The notes under the pieces: generated by a model
The model's database searches: none
Told to the model about the DNA's origin: nothing
What the model saw: only the letters and a program-made list of their open reading frames with translations
NCBI RefSeq assembly: GCF_030296055.1
Contig: NZ_AP027370.1
Location: 248,001-312,000 of the forward strand
From: Hydrogenimonas cancrithermarum
GTDB taxonomy: Bacteria; Campylobacterota; Campylobacteria; Campylobacterales; Hydrogenimonadaceae
Length of the DNA: 64,000 nt
Direction: 5' to 3'
Position numbers and translations under genes: made by a program
Shown here: positions 49,762-59,596 of the stretch, piece by piece
Position numbering within the stretch: the stretch's first letter is position 1
How the letters are laid out: each line of letters begins with the position of its first letter

Positions 49762-50409
49762 TTAGAGGAGTTTGAAAAACCTAAGCGCCTCTTCTTCGTC
49801 CTCTTCGAGATCTTCGAGATCGATCTCGCCGCTTTCGATCCGTTGTTTCAGCGTCTCTTTGATGAAATCGAACGCTTTGGCTCTCGCATCTTCGAGACTA
49901 TCGACATAGGTGCAGCCGTTGAAGTGGTAGGGGTTTTCGTTTTCGATGCAGACGACCGTACCGTCGACGCTCTTTTCCAAAAACTCCGCCACTTCACGGT
50001 AGTTGATACCGAACTCACAGCTGTACCAGATAAGATCGTCGAGTTTGTCGTCGGTAAACTCGGTGATGCCGTCGCTCGTGGTATCCTGGTAGAGGTAGAA
50101 GGGTTCGTTCGCCATCAGCACCTCCTGCCAGGCACGTCCGGCATAGATGGATATTTTGTCACCTTCATCCTTCACTTCGTAGTTGTCACCTAGGATCTTG
50201 GCCAGCGGCGTCGGCTTCGTCAACCCCGAACCCACAAGCGACTTCGGCTTTCCGACAAAGATGTAAGGCTGTATCGGCAGACTCTCCTTTTCACCTTCGA
50301 CAATTTTTCCGTCAAGGGTGATAGCCATCGGCTTTTGGGCGTTGATCGCATTCAAAAAAGTGGGTTTCTCGGTCTCGATTTTGTAGTTTAAAAGGTTGTA
50401 GAATTTCAT
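49762..50409 (-). CDS. Uncharacterised acidic protein
   Basis: A 215-residue cytoplasmic protein with no motif I recognise. It starts MKFYNLLNYKIETEKPTFLN, has a middle part with WYSCEFGINYREVAEFLEKS and ends in an acidic stretch (ESGEIDLEDLEEDEEEA). There is no signal peptide or membrane helix. It lies 84 nt upstream of ppk2 on the other side of a short gap and reads in the same direction, so its own promoter is uncertain. Composition matches the core genes. Confidence 0.75.
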   Translation of the reverse strand: MKFYNLLNYKIETEKPTFLNAINAQKPMAITLDGKIVEGEKESLPIQPYIFVGKPKSLVGSGLTKPTPLAKILGDNYEVKDEGDKISIYAGRAWQEVLMANEPFYLYQDTTSDGITEFTDDKLDDLIWYSCEFGINYREVAEFLEKSVDGTVVCIENENPYHFNGCTYVDSLEDARAKAFDFIKETLKQRIESGEIDLEDLEEDEEEALRFFKLL

Positions 50410-50493
50410 ACATTGACTCCGTTTTTTCGCATCATCATATCAACCCTTTCGACCATCTTGCCTAACGTTTCATCTTTAGTTTTTCGTTTTAAC

Positions 50494-51387
50494 TTAACCG
50501 ATGAATTTACCGCTTCGCAAACGCTGCGCTTCCATCAGTTCGATCTCTCTGGCCCCGGAAACGACGATATTGCTGTCGGGAACGTAGTCGAGCATCTCGT
50601 CACGCCCTTCGTAGTGGATGGAGTTGAGGATGACACGCATCACGTTGAGGCGGGCGAGGTGTTTGTTGTCGGAACGGATGATGGTCCAGGGTGCGATGGT
50701 CGTATGGGTATGCTTGAGCATCTCATACTTCATATTGGTAAAGTCGTCCCAACGCTCCTGCGCCTGCAGGTCGACTTCACTCAGTTTCCACTGGCGAAGA
50801 GGATCGGTTTTGCGGCGCTCGAAGCGGCGGCGCTGCTCCTCTTTGGTAACGCTGAAGTAGAGTTTGATGAGAATGATGCCGTTTCGAACGAGCGCTTTTT
50901 CAAAGCTCGGTGTATCTTCGATGAAGGTGTGGTACTCTTCGGGCGTGCAGAAACCGAAAACCGGCTCGACCATGGCGCGGTTGTACCAGCTGCGGTCGAA
51001 GAGAACGATCTCGCCGCCGCGGGGAAACTGTTCGACATAGCGCTGAAAGTACCACTGGGTGCGCTGCTCTTCGGTCGGCTTACCGAGCGCCACGACGCGA
51101 TAGTGCTTTTCGTTCATGTAGCGTGTGACACGGCGGATCGTTCCCCCTTTTCCTGCAGCATCGCGTCCTTCGAAGAGGATGATCATCTTCAGCTTGTTGA
51201 TCTCGAGATGTTTTTGCAGTTTGATCAGCTCCGCCTGATAGGGTTTGAGCTCTTCGGCTTCCAGAAATTTCCGAATCGCTTTCTTCTTTTTCAGCAAGAC
51301 CGGCAGGGGATCGGAATTGCTGCAGACTTCGATATCTCCAAGCGTTTTCAACTCTACGAGGCTCTTCTCTTCTTTGCCCAAGATCAC
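50494..51387 (-). CDS. ppk2: Polyphosphate kinase 2
   Basis: A 297-residue PPK2-family enzyme using polyphosphate to phosphorylate nucleotides, usually GDP or ADP. It has one PPK2 domain with Walker A FEGRDAAGKGGTIRR (~residue 73), Walker B VLFDRSWYNRAMVEPVFGF and the lid RRRFERRKTDPLRQWKLS. The Asp and Arg residues for nucleotide transfer are kept. Single-domain class I members generally favour GTP or ATP production; direction cannot be decided here. Confidence 0.96.
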   Translation of the reverse strand: MILGKEEKSLVELKTLGDIEVCSNSDPLPVLLKKKKAIRKFLEAEELKPYQAELIKLQKHLEINKLKMIILFEGRDAAGKGGTIRRVTRYMNEKHYRVVALGKPTEEQRTQWYFQRYVEQFPRGGEIVLFDRSWYNRAMVEPVFGFCTPEEYHTFIEDTPSFEKALVRNGIILIKLYFSVTKEEQRRRFERRKTDPLRQWKLSEVDLQAQERWDDFTNMKYEMLKHTHTTIAPWTIIRSDNKHLARLNVMRVILNSIHYEGRDEMLDYVPDSNIVVSGAREIELMEAQRLRSGKFIG

Positions 51388-51469
51388 ATCCTTCTTCTTT
51401 TTTTTATTGTATCATTTTACCACTCAATGAGAGGTGAGATGATGGATACAATAAAAAGAGGGGAAAAAA

Positions 51470-51685
51470 GTGAATATTAAAGCGTGTCTGAACGATTATA
51501 TAAAAGAGCTGGAAGCTGAAGCCATGAAGATCATCGGCAATCCAAGTACCGATAAACGGACCAAAAACCTGGCGATGAAACCGCTCACAAGCAAGAAACA
51601 GATCATTCGAAACACGATCGATGCGCTCGATCTGGTCGACCGGGTACATCAAGAGGAGATGGATAAAGCGAAAACCGGAAAGTGA
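51470..51685 (+). CDS. Small conserved-looking helical protein
   Basis: A 71-residue protein from a GTG at 51470 preceded by AGAGGGG. It is almost entirely predicted helix (CLNDYIKELEAEAMKIIG, then KKQIIRNTIDALDLVDRVH) with a basic C-terminus. No domain is recognised. It is divergent from ppk2 and convergent with valS. Confidence 0.55.
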   Translation: MNIKACLNDYIKELEAEAMKIIGNPSTDKRTKNLAMKPLTSKKQIIRNTIDALDLVDRVHQEEMDKAKTGK

Positions 51686-51709
51686 GAAGTAGGGGAGTGA
51701 GAAGTTTCC

Positions 51710-51729
51710 GGATGGGCTTGCACCCATCC
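51710..51729. terminator. Hairpin between convergent genes
   Basis: GGATGGG and CCCATCC form a 7-bp GC-rich stem around CTTGCA, between the small helical protein (plus strand) and valS (minus strand). The position suggests a bidirectional terminator, although no clear U-tract follows on either strand. Confidence 0.5.
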
Positions 51730-51739
51730 TCTATCCATT

Positions 51740-54370
51740 CTAAATCTGTGTAAGCTGAAGCAATTCGGCCTCGACTTTTTTAAGTTTTCCCTGTGCCTCT
51801 TCGAGCGCCTTTTTGTTCTCTTCGACGACGTGCGCCGGTGCATTTGCAACGAACTTCTCGTTATTGAGCATGCTCGAGAGTTTGACCACCTCTTTTGTCA
51901 GCTTCGCCTGCTGCTTTTCGAGGCGTTCGAGAATCGGCTTCAGATCGATGCCCGTCAGCGGCAGGTAGACCTCCATATGGTCGCTTACATCGGTGATGGC
52001 GTTTTCCACTTTGTTTTCGACAAATTCCACATTTTCCGTTTTTGCCAACAGTTTGATGAAAGGAGATGCCAGTTCGGCATCCATCGGGGTGTCGGGCTTG
52101 ATGTAAGCGATCTCGATCTTTTTGCCCGGCATATCGACCGTCGCTTTGGCACGGCGGATCGAGACAATCGCTTCGGTAATGAGCGAAAATTCGTTCTCGA
52201 TCGACTCGTCGCGCGGCAGGCCGGCGGGATAGGGCTGCACCATGATGGAACCGTCGTTTTCGATGGTAGTCCCCGAAAGCTGATGCCACAGATATTCGGT
52301 GATGAACGGCATAAAGGGGTGCAGCAGTTTCATCGCCTCTTTGAAGATGGCACCAAGCTCGGCGACACTCTCCTTGCTCGCTTTGCTCAGCTCGATGCCC
52401 CAGTCGCAGAACTCACCCCAGAGGAAGCGGTATAGCGTCGTCGCCGCATCGTTGAAGCGGTACTGGTCGATGAAGCTGCGCGTCTCTTCAGCGGCCAGCG
52501 CGAAGCGTGAGAGCATGTAGCGGCCCAGCGGCGTTTTGACCTCGATATTTTCGAGGTTGTCGAAGGTTTCGACATTCATCTGCAGGTACTTCGCCGCATT
52601 GTAGAGCTTGTTGGTGAAGTTGCGGCTCAGCTCCAGTTTGTCGTTGCTGAGTTTGATATCGCGCCCCTGCACGGCCAGTACCGCAAGCGTGAAGCGCAGC
52701 GCGTCGGCGCTATACTGCTCGATCGTGTCGAGCGGGTCGATGACGTTGCCGCGCGATTTGGACATTTTGTTGCCGTGCTCGTCGCGCACGAGGGCATGGA
52801 GGTAGATGTCTCTAAACGGAAGTTCGCCCATGAAGTGTTCACCCATCATGATCATACGTGCGACCCAGAAGAAGAGGATGTCGAATCCCGTAATCAGCAG
52901 GTCGTTGGGGTAGAAACTTTTCAGGTCGCCTTCGAACCATTTGACGTTCTTGAGAGCTTCGCCGTTGCCCCATCCGAGCGTCGAGAAAGGCCAGAGTGCC
53001 GAGCTGAACCAGGTATCGAGGACATCCGGATCCTGCTTGATGTGGGTACTGCCGCATTTTGGGCACTTATCGGGGTTCTCTTCGTGGGTCGCCCATTCGT
53101 GGCCGCAGTCGTCGCAATAGAAAACAGGGATGCGGTGGCCCCACCAGAGCTGGCGGCTGATACACCAGTCGCGCAGATCGTTCATCCAAGCGTTGTAGCT
53201 GTTGATCCAGTGCGATGGGAAGAATTTCGCTTCGCCGGCATTGACTTTCTCGATGGCACGCGTGGCGATCTCTTTTTTGACAAACCACTGCTTGGAGATG
53301 TAGGGTTCGACGACATTGTGGCAGCGGTAGCAGTGGCCGACCTGGTGGGTGTGCTCTTCAATCTTCTCGATAAATCCCTCTTCGTCCAGACGTGCAACGA
53401 TCTTCTCGCGTGCATCGAGACGCTCGTGTCCTTCGAATTCGCCGGCGAATTTGTTCAAAATCCCCTTTTCGTCGAAGACTGTGATGAAGTCGAGGTTGTG
53501 GCGCTTGCCCACTTCGTAGTCGTTGGGGTCGTGGGCCGGGGTGACCTTGACCACACCGGTACCGAACTCCATATCGACATGCTCGTCGGCGATGACGGAA
53601 ATCTCACGGTCGATCAGCGGCAGGCGCACTTTCTTGCCGATGAGATGCTTGTAGCGTTCGTCATCGGGGTGGACCATGACGGCGGTATCGCCGAAATAGG
53701 TCTCCGGACGCGTCGTCGCAACGACGACGTACCCCTCTTCATCCGCGAGCGGATAGCGGATGTGGTAGAGCTTGCCGTTGTGCTCTTCATACTCCACTTC
53801 GATGTCGCTGAGTGCACCGTCATGGGTACACCAGTTGACCATGTAGTTGCCCTTGACGATAAGGCCTTCATCGTAGAGCTGCACGAAAGCTTTCTTGACG
53901 GCGTTTTTAAGCCCCTCGTCCATCGTGAAGCGTTCGCGGCTCCAGGCCGGGGAGACGCCGAGTTTTCGCATCTGGTGGACGATCATTCCGCCGCTGTGCT
54001 CTTTCCACTTCCAGACACGCTCCAGAAACGCTTCGCGCCCCAGCTCCTCTTTGGTCTTGCCTTCTGCAAGCAGCTGCTTTTCGACGACATTCTGCGTCGC
54101 GATGCCGGCATGGTCGGTCCCCGGTTGCCAGAGGGTTTTGAAACCGTCCATCCGCTTGTAGCGAACCATGATGTCCTGTAGCGTAAAAGTCAACGCATGG
54201 CCGATATGCAGGCTTCCGGTGACGTTCGGCGGGGGCATCATGATGCAAAAGTTTTTGCCCTCCTTTTGAATGGCTTCGTTGCCGTCCGGTTCGAAATAGC
54301 CGCGTTCTTCCCAGATTTTGTAAAATTTCTCTTCGAATTCGTGGGGGTTGTACCCTTTTTTCTCGCTCAT
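51740..54370 (-). CDS. valS: Valyl-tRNA synthetase
   Basis: Charges tRNA-Val. At 876 residues it is a complete class I enzyme: HIGH motif as PPNVTGSLHIGHAL, the CP1 editing domain with TTRPETYFGDTAV, a zinc-binding CDDCGHEW ... CPKCGSTH, and the KMSKS loop as NKMSKSRGNVIDP. The C-terminus has the anticodon-binding domain and the usual final coiled coil (LTKEVVKLSSML and onwards). A large open frame on the opposite strand is only its shadow. Confidence 0.98.
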   Translation of the reverse strand: MSEKKGYNPHEFEEKFYKIWEERGYFEPDGNEAIQKEGKNFCIMMPPPNVTGSLHIGHALTFTLQDIMVRYKRMDGFKTLWQPGTDHAGIATQNVVEKQLLAEGKTKEELGREAFLERVWKWKEHSGGMIVHQMRKLGVSPAWSRERFTMDEGLKNAVKKAFVQLYDEGLIVKGNYMVNWCTHDGALSDIEVEYEEHNGKLYHIRYPLADEEGYVVVATTRPETYFGDTAVMVHPDDERYKHLIGKKVRLPLIDREISVIADEHVDMEFGTGVVKVTPAHDPNDYEVGKRHNLDFITVFDEKGILNKFAGEFEGHERLDAREKIVARLDEEGFIEKIEEHTHQVGHCYRCHNVVEPYISKQWFVKKEIATRAIEKVNAGEAKFFPSHWINSYNAWMNDLRDWCISRQLWWGHRIPVFYCDDCGHEWATHEENPDKCPKCGSTHIKQDPDVLDTWFSSALWPFSTLGWGNGEALKNVKWFEGDLKSFYPNDLLITGFDILFFWVARMIMMGEHFMGELPFRDIYLHALVRDEHGNKMSKSRGNVIDPLDTIEQYSADALRFTLAVLAVQGRDIKLSNDKLELSRNFTNKLYNAAKYLQMNVETFDNLENIEVKTPLGRYMLSRFALAAEETRSFIDQYRFNDAATTLYRFLWGEFCDWGIELSKASKESVAELGAIFKEAMKLLHPFMPFITEYLWHQLSGTTIENDGSIMVQPYPAGLPRDESIENEFSLITEAIVSIRRAKATVDMPGKKIEIAYIKPDTPMDAELASPFIKLLAKTENVEFVENKVENAITDVSDHMEVYLPLTGIDLKPILERLEKQQAKLTKEVVKLSSMLNNEKFVANAPAHVVEENKKALEEAQGKLKKVEAELLQLTQI

Positions 54371-54508
54371 CGATTGACCTCAAGTTTTCAAAATTAATCG
54401 CGATTATATCGAAGAAGGGGTAAGATTCTGGTTAAAATCGAGAGATATGGAATCCGTATGAAAATGAAGCGACTTTACTACACGATATTCAACATAGACG
54501 TCAATTTA

Positions 54509-54538
54509 TTCAAAGTTCAAAATTCAAAATTCAAAATT
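54509..54538. repeat. Heptanucleotide tandem repeat before the helicase gene
   Basis: Four copies of a 7-bp unit (TTCAAAG once, then TTCAAAA three times) end 8 bp before the helicase ATG, occupying the ribosome-binding region; no Shine-Dalgarno is seen. Copy-number slippage here would change spacing to the start codon. Confidence 0.55.
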
Positions 54539-54546
54539 ATCCTGTA

Positions 54547-56604
54547 ATGCCGTTATCGCGTCTCAATCCCGAACAGCTTCAGGCGGCCAAAGCGCCGTTT
54601 GGCCACAACCTCATCATCGCTTCCGCCGGTACCGGTAAAACGTCAACGATCGTCGGACGTATCGGCTACCTGCTCTCACAAGGCGTAAACCCGGAAGAGA
54701 TTTTGCTGCTGACATTCACCAACAAAGCGGCGGCGGAAATGGTTGAGCGGGTGGCCGGGTACTTCAGCCGAGACGTTGCCAAACGAATCGAAGCGGGGAC
54801 ATTTCATGCGGTCAGCTATCGCTGGCTCAAGAAATTGAAGCGTCCCATCATCCTCAAGCAGCCGGGTGAGCTGAAGACCCTTTTTCGCAGCATCTACGAA
54901 AAACGTCAGTTTCACCATATCGGTGCCGAGGCACAGCCGCTTTCGGCCAACTTTCTGCACGATGTATACTCACTCTATCAAAACGCGACGCTGGAAGATT
55001 TTTCTGAGTGGCTTCCAAAGCGGCACGAAGGGCAGGAGCCTTTCATCGACATCTATCTCGACATCGTCCGGGAGTTCGAAGAGACCAAAAAGGAGTTTGG
55101 ATTCGTCAACTTCAACGACTTGCTGATTTTGATGCGCGATGAGGCGAAACGGACGAAACTTCCTTTCAAAGAGGTGTTGATCGACGAGTATCAGGATACC
55201 AACGAGCTGCAGGGCTCGTTGATCGACGCGATGGATCCCCCTTCGCTCTTTTGCGTGGGCGACTACGACCAAAGTATCTACGCTTTCAACGGCGCCAACA
55301 TCCATATCATCGGAAGTTTTACCAAAAAATTCCTCGACGCGCGGGTTTTTACACTGACCAAAAACTACCGTTCCACCGCCCCTATCCTCTCGCTTGCCAA
55401 CCGGGTCATCGAGTACAATGAACGCATCTACCCCAAACAGCTCGAAGTCGTACGGCAGGGAAGCAGACAGATGCCAAAACTCCTTATTTTCGACAACCTG
55501 CTGCAGCAGTACGAGACGATCGCACAGATGATCCGCCGAAGCACAACGCCGCACCCTCAGATCGCCGTTATCTTCCGCAACAACGCCTCGGCCGACGGGA
55601 TCGAAGCAATGCTCAGAGAACAGAATATCCCTTGCAAGCGAAAAGGAGGACGCAGCTTCTTCGACGCCAAAGAGGTCAAAGCCGCACTCGATATCGCGAC
55701 GCTGATGGCGAACCCCAAAGATATGATGGCTTTCATCCACATCTTCGAGTATGCCAAGGGAATCGGCAGCGCTACGGCGAAAGAGCTCTTCGAGGGTCTG
55801 GTGGCACTGGGGGAGGGGAGTATGCTTCAAGGGATCTTCCGCCCAAAAGCGATGACCAACCCTTTCAAGGCGCGTACCACCAACTATCAATTGGGGCTTT
55901 TCGACCATCCGACGCAGATCGGTTCGGTTTCGCGTTTTGCACATCTTGGGTTCGACGAGCAGTTCATAGCGCATCCCATTTTGAAGCATCCGGCACTGAA
56001 TTCCGACGGCGTCCGTTTCATTCACGACTTCTTCAAACTGGCCGCATCACTGAAACAGAAGAAGCAGCCGCAGGCGATCGTCCGCTCGATCCTATCGTCC
56101 ACTACCTACGGTTATATCATCGAGCAGCTGGCGATCAAGCGTGCTACACTTAAAAACGGCGAGGTCGACGAATTGAAAAAAGAGGAGGCGATGGAGAGGA
56201 TCAAGCGCAAAGGGGTGCTTCTAATACAGCTTGCCAGCGCTTACAACACGCTCGAAAAGTTCATCAACGCAATGGTGCTGGGTGGCGGGGAGCTGAGCGA
56301 AGGGGAGGGAGTCAACCTACTGACGGTGCATGCGAGCAAGGGGCTGGAGTTCGACGAGGTCTATGTCATCGACCTGATGGACGGCCGCTTTCCAAATCGG
56401 AAGCTCGCCAGCCAGGCAGGCCTCATAGAGGAGGAGAGACGCCTCTTTTACGTGGCCGTCACTCGGGCGAAAAATCTTCTCTATCTTTCCTATGCGAAGT
56501 ATGACAGTTTTAAAGATATCACCTTCTTTCCATCACAGTTTCTCTATGAAGCCGCTCTTTTGAAAAAAGACCAGACTTACGAAAAACTCAAAACGCTCTG
56601 CTAA
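54547..56604 (+). CDS. UvrD/Rep-family ATP-dependent DNA helicase
   Basis: A 685-residue superfamily 1A helicase moving 3'-5' on DNA. Motifs in order: Walker A ASAGTGKTSTIVGRI (~residue 26), Ia LLLTFTNKAAAEM, motif II VLIDEYQDTN (~210), motif III GDYDQSIYAFNGA, motif IV NYRSTAPIL, motif V NLLTVHASKGLEFDEVY and motif VI EERRLFYVAVTRAK. It resembles Rep/PcrA/UvrD and acts in repair or replication restart; which of these it is cannot be settled by eye. Expression may be affected by the tandem repeat just upstream. Confidence 0.95.
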   Translation: MPLSRLNPEQLQAAKAPFGHNLIIASAGTGKTSTIVGRIGYLLSQGVNPEEILLLTFTNKAAAEMVERVAGYFSRDVAKRIEAGTFHAVSYRWLKKLKRPIILKQPGELKTLFRSIYEKRQFHHIGAEAQPLSANFLHDVYSLYQNATLEDFSEWLPKRHEGQEPFIDIYLDIVREFEETKKEFGFVNFNDLLILMRDEAKRTKLPFKEVLIDEYQDTNELQGSLIDAMDPPSLFCVGDYDQSIYAFNGANIHIIGSFTKKFLDARVFTLTKNYRSTAPILSLANRVIEYNERIYPKQLEVVRQGSRQMPKLLIFDNLLQQYETIAQMIRRSTTPHPQIAVIFRNNASADGIEAMLREQNIPCKRKGGRSFFDAKEVKAALDIATLMANPKDMMAFIHIFEYAKGIGSATAKELFEGLVALGEGSMLQGIFRPKAMTNPFKARTTNYQLGLFDHPTQIGSVSRFAHLGFDEQFIAHPILKHPALNSDGVRFIHDFFKLAASLKQKKQPQAIVRSILSSTTYGYIIEQLAIKRATLKNGEVDELKKEEAMERIKRKGVLLIQLASAYNTLEKFINAMVLGGGELSEGEGVNLLTVHASKGLEFDEVYVIDLMDGRFPNRKLASQAGLIEEERRLFYVAVTRAKNLLYLSYAKYDSFKDITFFPSQFLYEAALLKKDQTYEKLKTLC

Positions 56605-56609
56605 CCGGC

Positions 56610-57854
56610 TTAATGCGCCTTGACGGCACGTGCCATATCCCACATCGGCAGGAAGATTCCAAGTGCAAGCAGCAGAACCAGTCCGGCGATAATCGCCAGC
56701 ATAATCGGTTCGATATAAGAGGACATATTGTCCAGAATGTAGTTGAAGCGCATGCGGTAATAGTCGGTGACTTTGCGCATCATACTGTCGAGCTGTCCGC
56801 TGCTCTCGCCGGCAGAGATCATCTGGATGATCATATTTTCGAAAACTCCCGTATCTTTGAAAGCTTCGGTTAGACTGACACCCCTTGATACTGAGACCTT
56901 AACCGCTTCAAGCTTCTCTTTCAACACGGCGTTATCGATCATACTCGTAGCGGTATCGAGCGCGTCGGCGATCGGGATTCCCGCATGTACCAGTTCGGTA
57001 AAGACGATCGAAAAACGGTTGAGTGTCGCGAAAAAGATAATATCTTTGATCAAATAGGTCTTCAGCATGAGCTTGTCGGCTTTGTACTTGAAGTTTTCGT
57101 TGTTCCTATACAGATATAGAATGAGCATGATGAAAAAGACCAGTCCGACCAAGACAATCAGACCGTAATTGCTCATGACATGTTCGATGCCCAGCAGGAT
57201 CTTGGTCGGAAGCGGAAGTTCTGCATGAAATTTTTCAAAAATCGCTTTGAACTTGGGGACGACCACCATGATGAGGATGGTAAATGCGATCGCCATCGCG
57301 CCCATCGTAATCATCGGATAGCGCATCGCTTTTTTGAATTTCTGGACATTTTCCTGAATCTCTTCGAGAATGTCGGCCAGGCTTGCAAGAGCGTCGGCCA
57401 TGTTACCGGTCTGCTCACCCAGTTCGATCATGGCGAGTGTAATTCCTCCGACATCGTATCTGTATCGTTTGAATGTCTCCGAAAGGCTCAGTCCGGAGTT
57501 GATGTTTTCAGATGCCTGCGTCAGAATCTCTTTGAGCTTCGCGTCGTTTGTCGCACCGGCAATTTCATTGAGCGCATCGTGGACGGAAATGCCGGCATTG
57601 GTCATGACAGCCAGCTGGCGAATCGCGGCGATGAGATTTTTCGGCTGTACCTTTTTGTTGGCGACGGTCGTCCTGAATTGCGAGAAGAACTCTTTGATGG
57701 TCGCGTCGATCGGAGCGGAGATCTCTTTGATGCGGATAAGCGTTCCCTGATAATCTTTCTTTGCCTTGCTGATCGCATCGGCCCTGTCGTTGGCCTTGAG
57801 AATGATATTTCGCCGGTTCCCCCGCACCAATAGTGTAACTTGATAATATTTCAT
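56610..57854 (-). CDS. mshG: GspF/MshG-family inner-membrane platform protein
   Basis: A 414-residue platform protein of a type IV pilus or type II secretion-like machine. Two copies of the T2SF domain are visible (the first from LAVMTNAGISVHDALNEIAG, the second from FTELVHAGIPIADALDTATS), each followed by a membrane helix, with a third helix at the C-terminus. The FENMIIQMISAGESSGQLD segment is typical. It overlaps the ATPase gene by ATGA and is last in the MSHA-like operon. Confidence 0.93.
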   Translation of the reverse strand: MKYYQVTLLVRGNRRNIILKANDRADAISKAKKDYQGTLIRIKEISAPIDATIKEFFSQFRTTVANKKVQPKNLIAAIRQLAVMTNAGISVHDALNEIAGATNDAKLKEILTQASENINSGLSLSETFKRYRYDVGGITLAMIELGEQTGNMADALASLADILEEIQENVQKFKKAMRYPMITMGAMAIAFTILIMVVVPKFKAIFEKFHAELPLPTKILLGIEHVMSNYGLIVLVGLVFFIMLILYLYRNNENFKYKADKLMLKTYLIKDIIFFATLNRFSIVFTELVHAGIPIADALDTATSMIDNAVLKEKLEAVKVSVSRGVSLTEAFKDTGVFENMIIQMISAGESSGQLDSMMRKVTDYYRMRFNYILDNMSSYIEPIMLAIIAGLVLLLALGIFLPMWDMARAVKAH

Positions 57855-59593
57855 GATAACCTCGCAACTCTGAGTACTTCTTCGATTGTCGTCTTGCCTT
57901 CAATCGCCTTGTTGACACCATCCTGGATCATCGTGACAAAACCCTGCTTGAACGCTTCCTGGGTCAGCTCGGCTTTGGATGCTTCCCTTGCGATCATGCT
58001 CGTAAGCGTTTCGTTGACACGAAGTACCTCGCTGATCATTTCACGGCCTCTGTAACCGGTACCCTGACACTCCTTGCAGCCCGTTCCTTTGTAAAACTGG
58101 TATGTCTCGGGAATATATTCATGCAATTCGTTAATGATATGATCGGGAATTTCAACCGCTTTTTTACAGTAGGGGCAGATTTTTCTTACCAGACGCTGCG
58201 CTTCGATCGCGATCAACGAACCGCTGATAAGATAGGGCTCGATCCCCATATCGGCCATACGGGTTATCGCACTGATCGCATCGTTTGTATGCAGTGTCGA
58301 AAGGACGAGGTGCCCTGTCAGCGCTGCCTGGACCGCGATGCGAAGTGTCTCCTGGTCACGAATCTCACCGATCATGATGATATCCGGATCCTGACGCAAA
58401 ATCGATCGCAACGCACTGGCGAATGTGAGCCCGACTTTGGCGTTGACCTGTACCTGTTGTACCAGGTTCATCTGGTATTCGACCGGATCCTCGACGGTGA
58501 TCAGTTTTTTGTCGACACTTTTGAGGTTGTTGAGTGCACCATAGAGTGTCGTGGTTTTACCGCTTCCCGTCGGTCCCGTAACGAGCACGATACCGTAAGG
58601 AACCTTCAAGGCATCGTTGAATATATTGAAATTATGTGAACTCATACCCGCATCTTCGAGCCGGATCATCACTTTCGATTTGTCCAAAATACGCATGACG
58701 ATCGATTCACCGTTCATGATCGGAAGCGTCGAAACACGAAAATCGAACTCCCTGCTCATAATGGTTGCCGAAAAACGGCCGTCTTGAGGCTTCCGCCTCT
58801 CCGCTATATCGAGGTTGGAGAGAAGTTTGAGACGTGAAGAGAGTGGTGGATAGATATCTTTATCGAAACGGAAACTTTCGGTGAGCATCCCGTCGATACG
58901 GCTTCGTACAATACAACTGTTTTCGGTCGGTTCGATATGAATGTCGCTCGCACGGGCGATGATCGCGGATTTGAGAATCACTTCGATAAGCTTCAAAATC
59001 GCAGAGGACTCGCTCGCTTCCGTGGCAGATGCGCTTTCGGAAATCTCTTCTCTGATCTCGTTGATAAGACCTTTGATACTCTCCGACATCTCGAGACGAT
59101 TGAGATGATAGTCGATCTGGCTCGGCCGTGCAATCGCTGCGACAACCGGTTTCTTCGGAAAAACCCGCTGAATCGTCTCCTGGGCGCTGAAGTCGAAAGG
59201 ATCTTTGAAAACGACGATGACATTCAGATCGGACTCTTTAATCGGAAGGGCGCCGATCTTTTCGAGTTTCTGCATCGGAAGCTTCGAAATGAGACGCAGG
59301 TCGATATCGACTTCGTCGAGGTTCACATACTCCATCTTCATCAATTCGGCAAGATGCTTGAGAACCATATCGATATTGATGGCGCTGCCTTCTTGTTCAA
59401 GCATCTCGAGCGTAAGGTTGCCTTTTCTCACTTCATCCGCAATCAGCCGATATGCCTGGTTGGGTTGAACGATTTTATGGTCGATCAGAGCTTTGAGTGT
59501 GATCTTTTTCTCTTTTTTGCTTCGCAGCAGATCCGCGATCTGCTCTTTCGTCACCAGACCCGACGCGATCAATAATTCGATTATCTTGCCCAT
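57851..59593 (-). CDS. mshE: GspE/MshE-family assembly ATPase
   Basis: A 580-residue pilus-assembly ATPase. The N-terminal MshEN-type domain (residues ~1-150) is followed by Walker A GPTGSGKTTTLYGAL (~residue 342), the Asp box, Walker B ILRQDPDIIMIGEIRD, the His box TGHLVLSTLHTNDA and a tetracysteine zinc site (ICPYCKKA ... GCKECQGTGY). It drives pilin assembly with MshG. MshE-type N-domains in this family can bind cyclic-di-GMP; whether this one does is unknown. Confidence 0.95.
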   Translation of the reverse strand: MGKIIELLIASGLVTKEQIADLLRSKKEKKITLKALIDHKIVQPNQAYRLIADEVRKGNLTLEMLEQEGSAINIDMVLKHLAELMKMEYVNLDEVDIDLRLISKLPMQKLEKIGALPIKESDLNVIVVFKDPFDFSAQETIQRVFPKKPVVAAIARPSQIDYHLNRLEMSESIKGLINEIREEISESASATEASESSAILKLIEVILKSAIIARASDIHIEPTENSCIVRSRIDGMLTESFRFDKDIYPPLSSRLKLLSNLDIAERRKPQDGRFSATIMSREFDFRVSTLPIMNGESIVMRILDKSKVMIRLEDAGMSSHNFNIFNDALKVPYGIVLVTGPTGSGKTTTLYGALNNLKSVDKKLITVEDPVEYQMNLVQQVQVNAKVGLTFASALRSILRQDPDIIMIGEIRDQETLRIAVQAALTGHLVLSTLHTNDAISAITRMADMGIEPYLISGSLIAIEAQRLVRKICPYCKKAVEIPDHIINELHEYIPETYQFYKGTGCKECQGTGYRGREMISEVLRVNETLTSMIAREASKAELTQEAFKQGFVTMIQDGVNKAIEGKTTIEEVLRVARLS

Positions 59594-59596
59594 ACG

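Noticed and set aside
52775-54181. 468-codon plus-strand open frame opposite valS
   Set aside because: Antisense shadow of the fully conserved valS.
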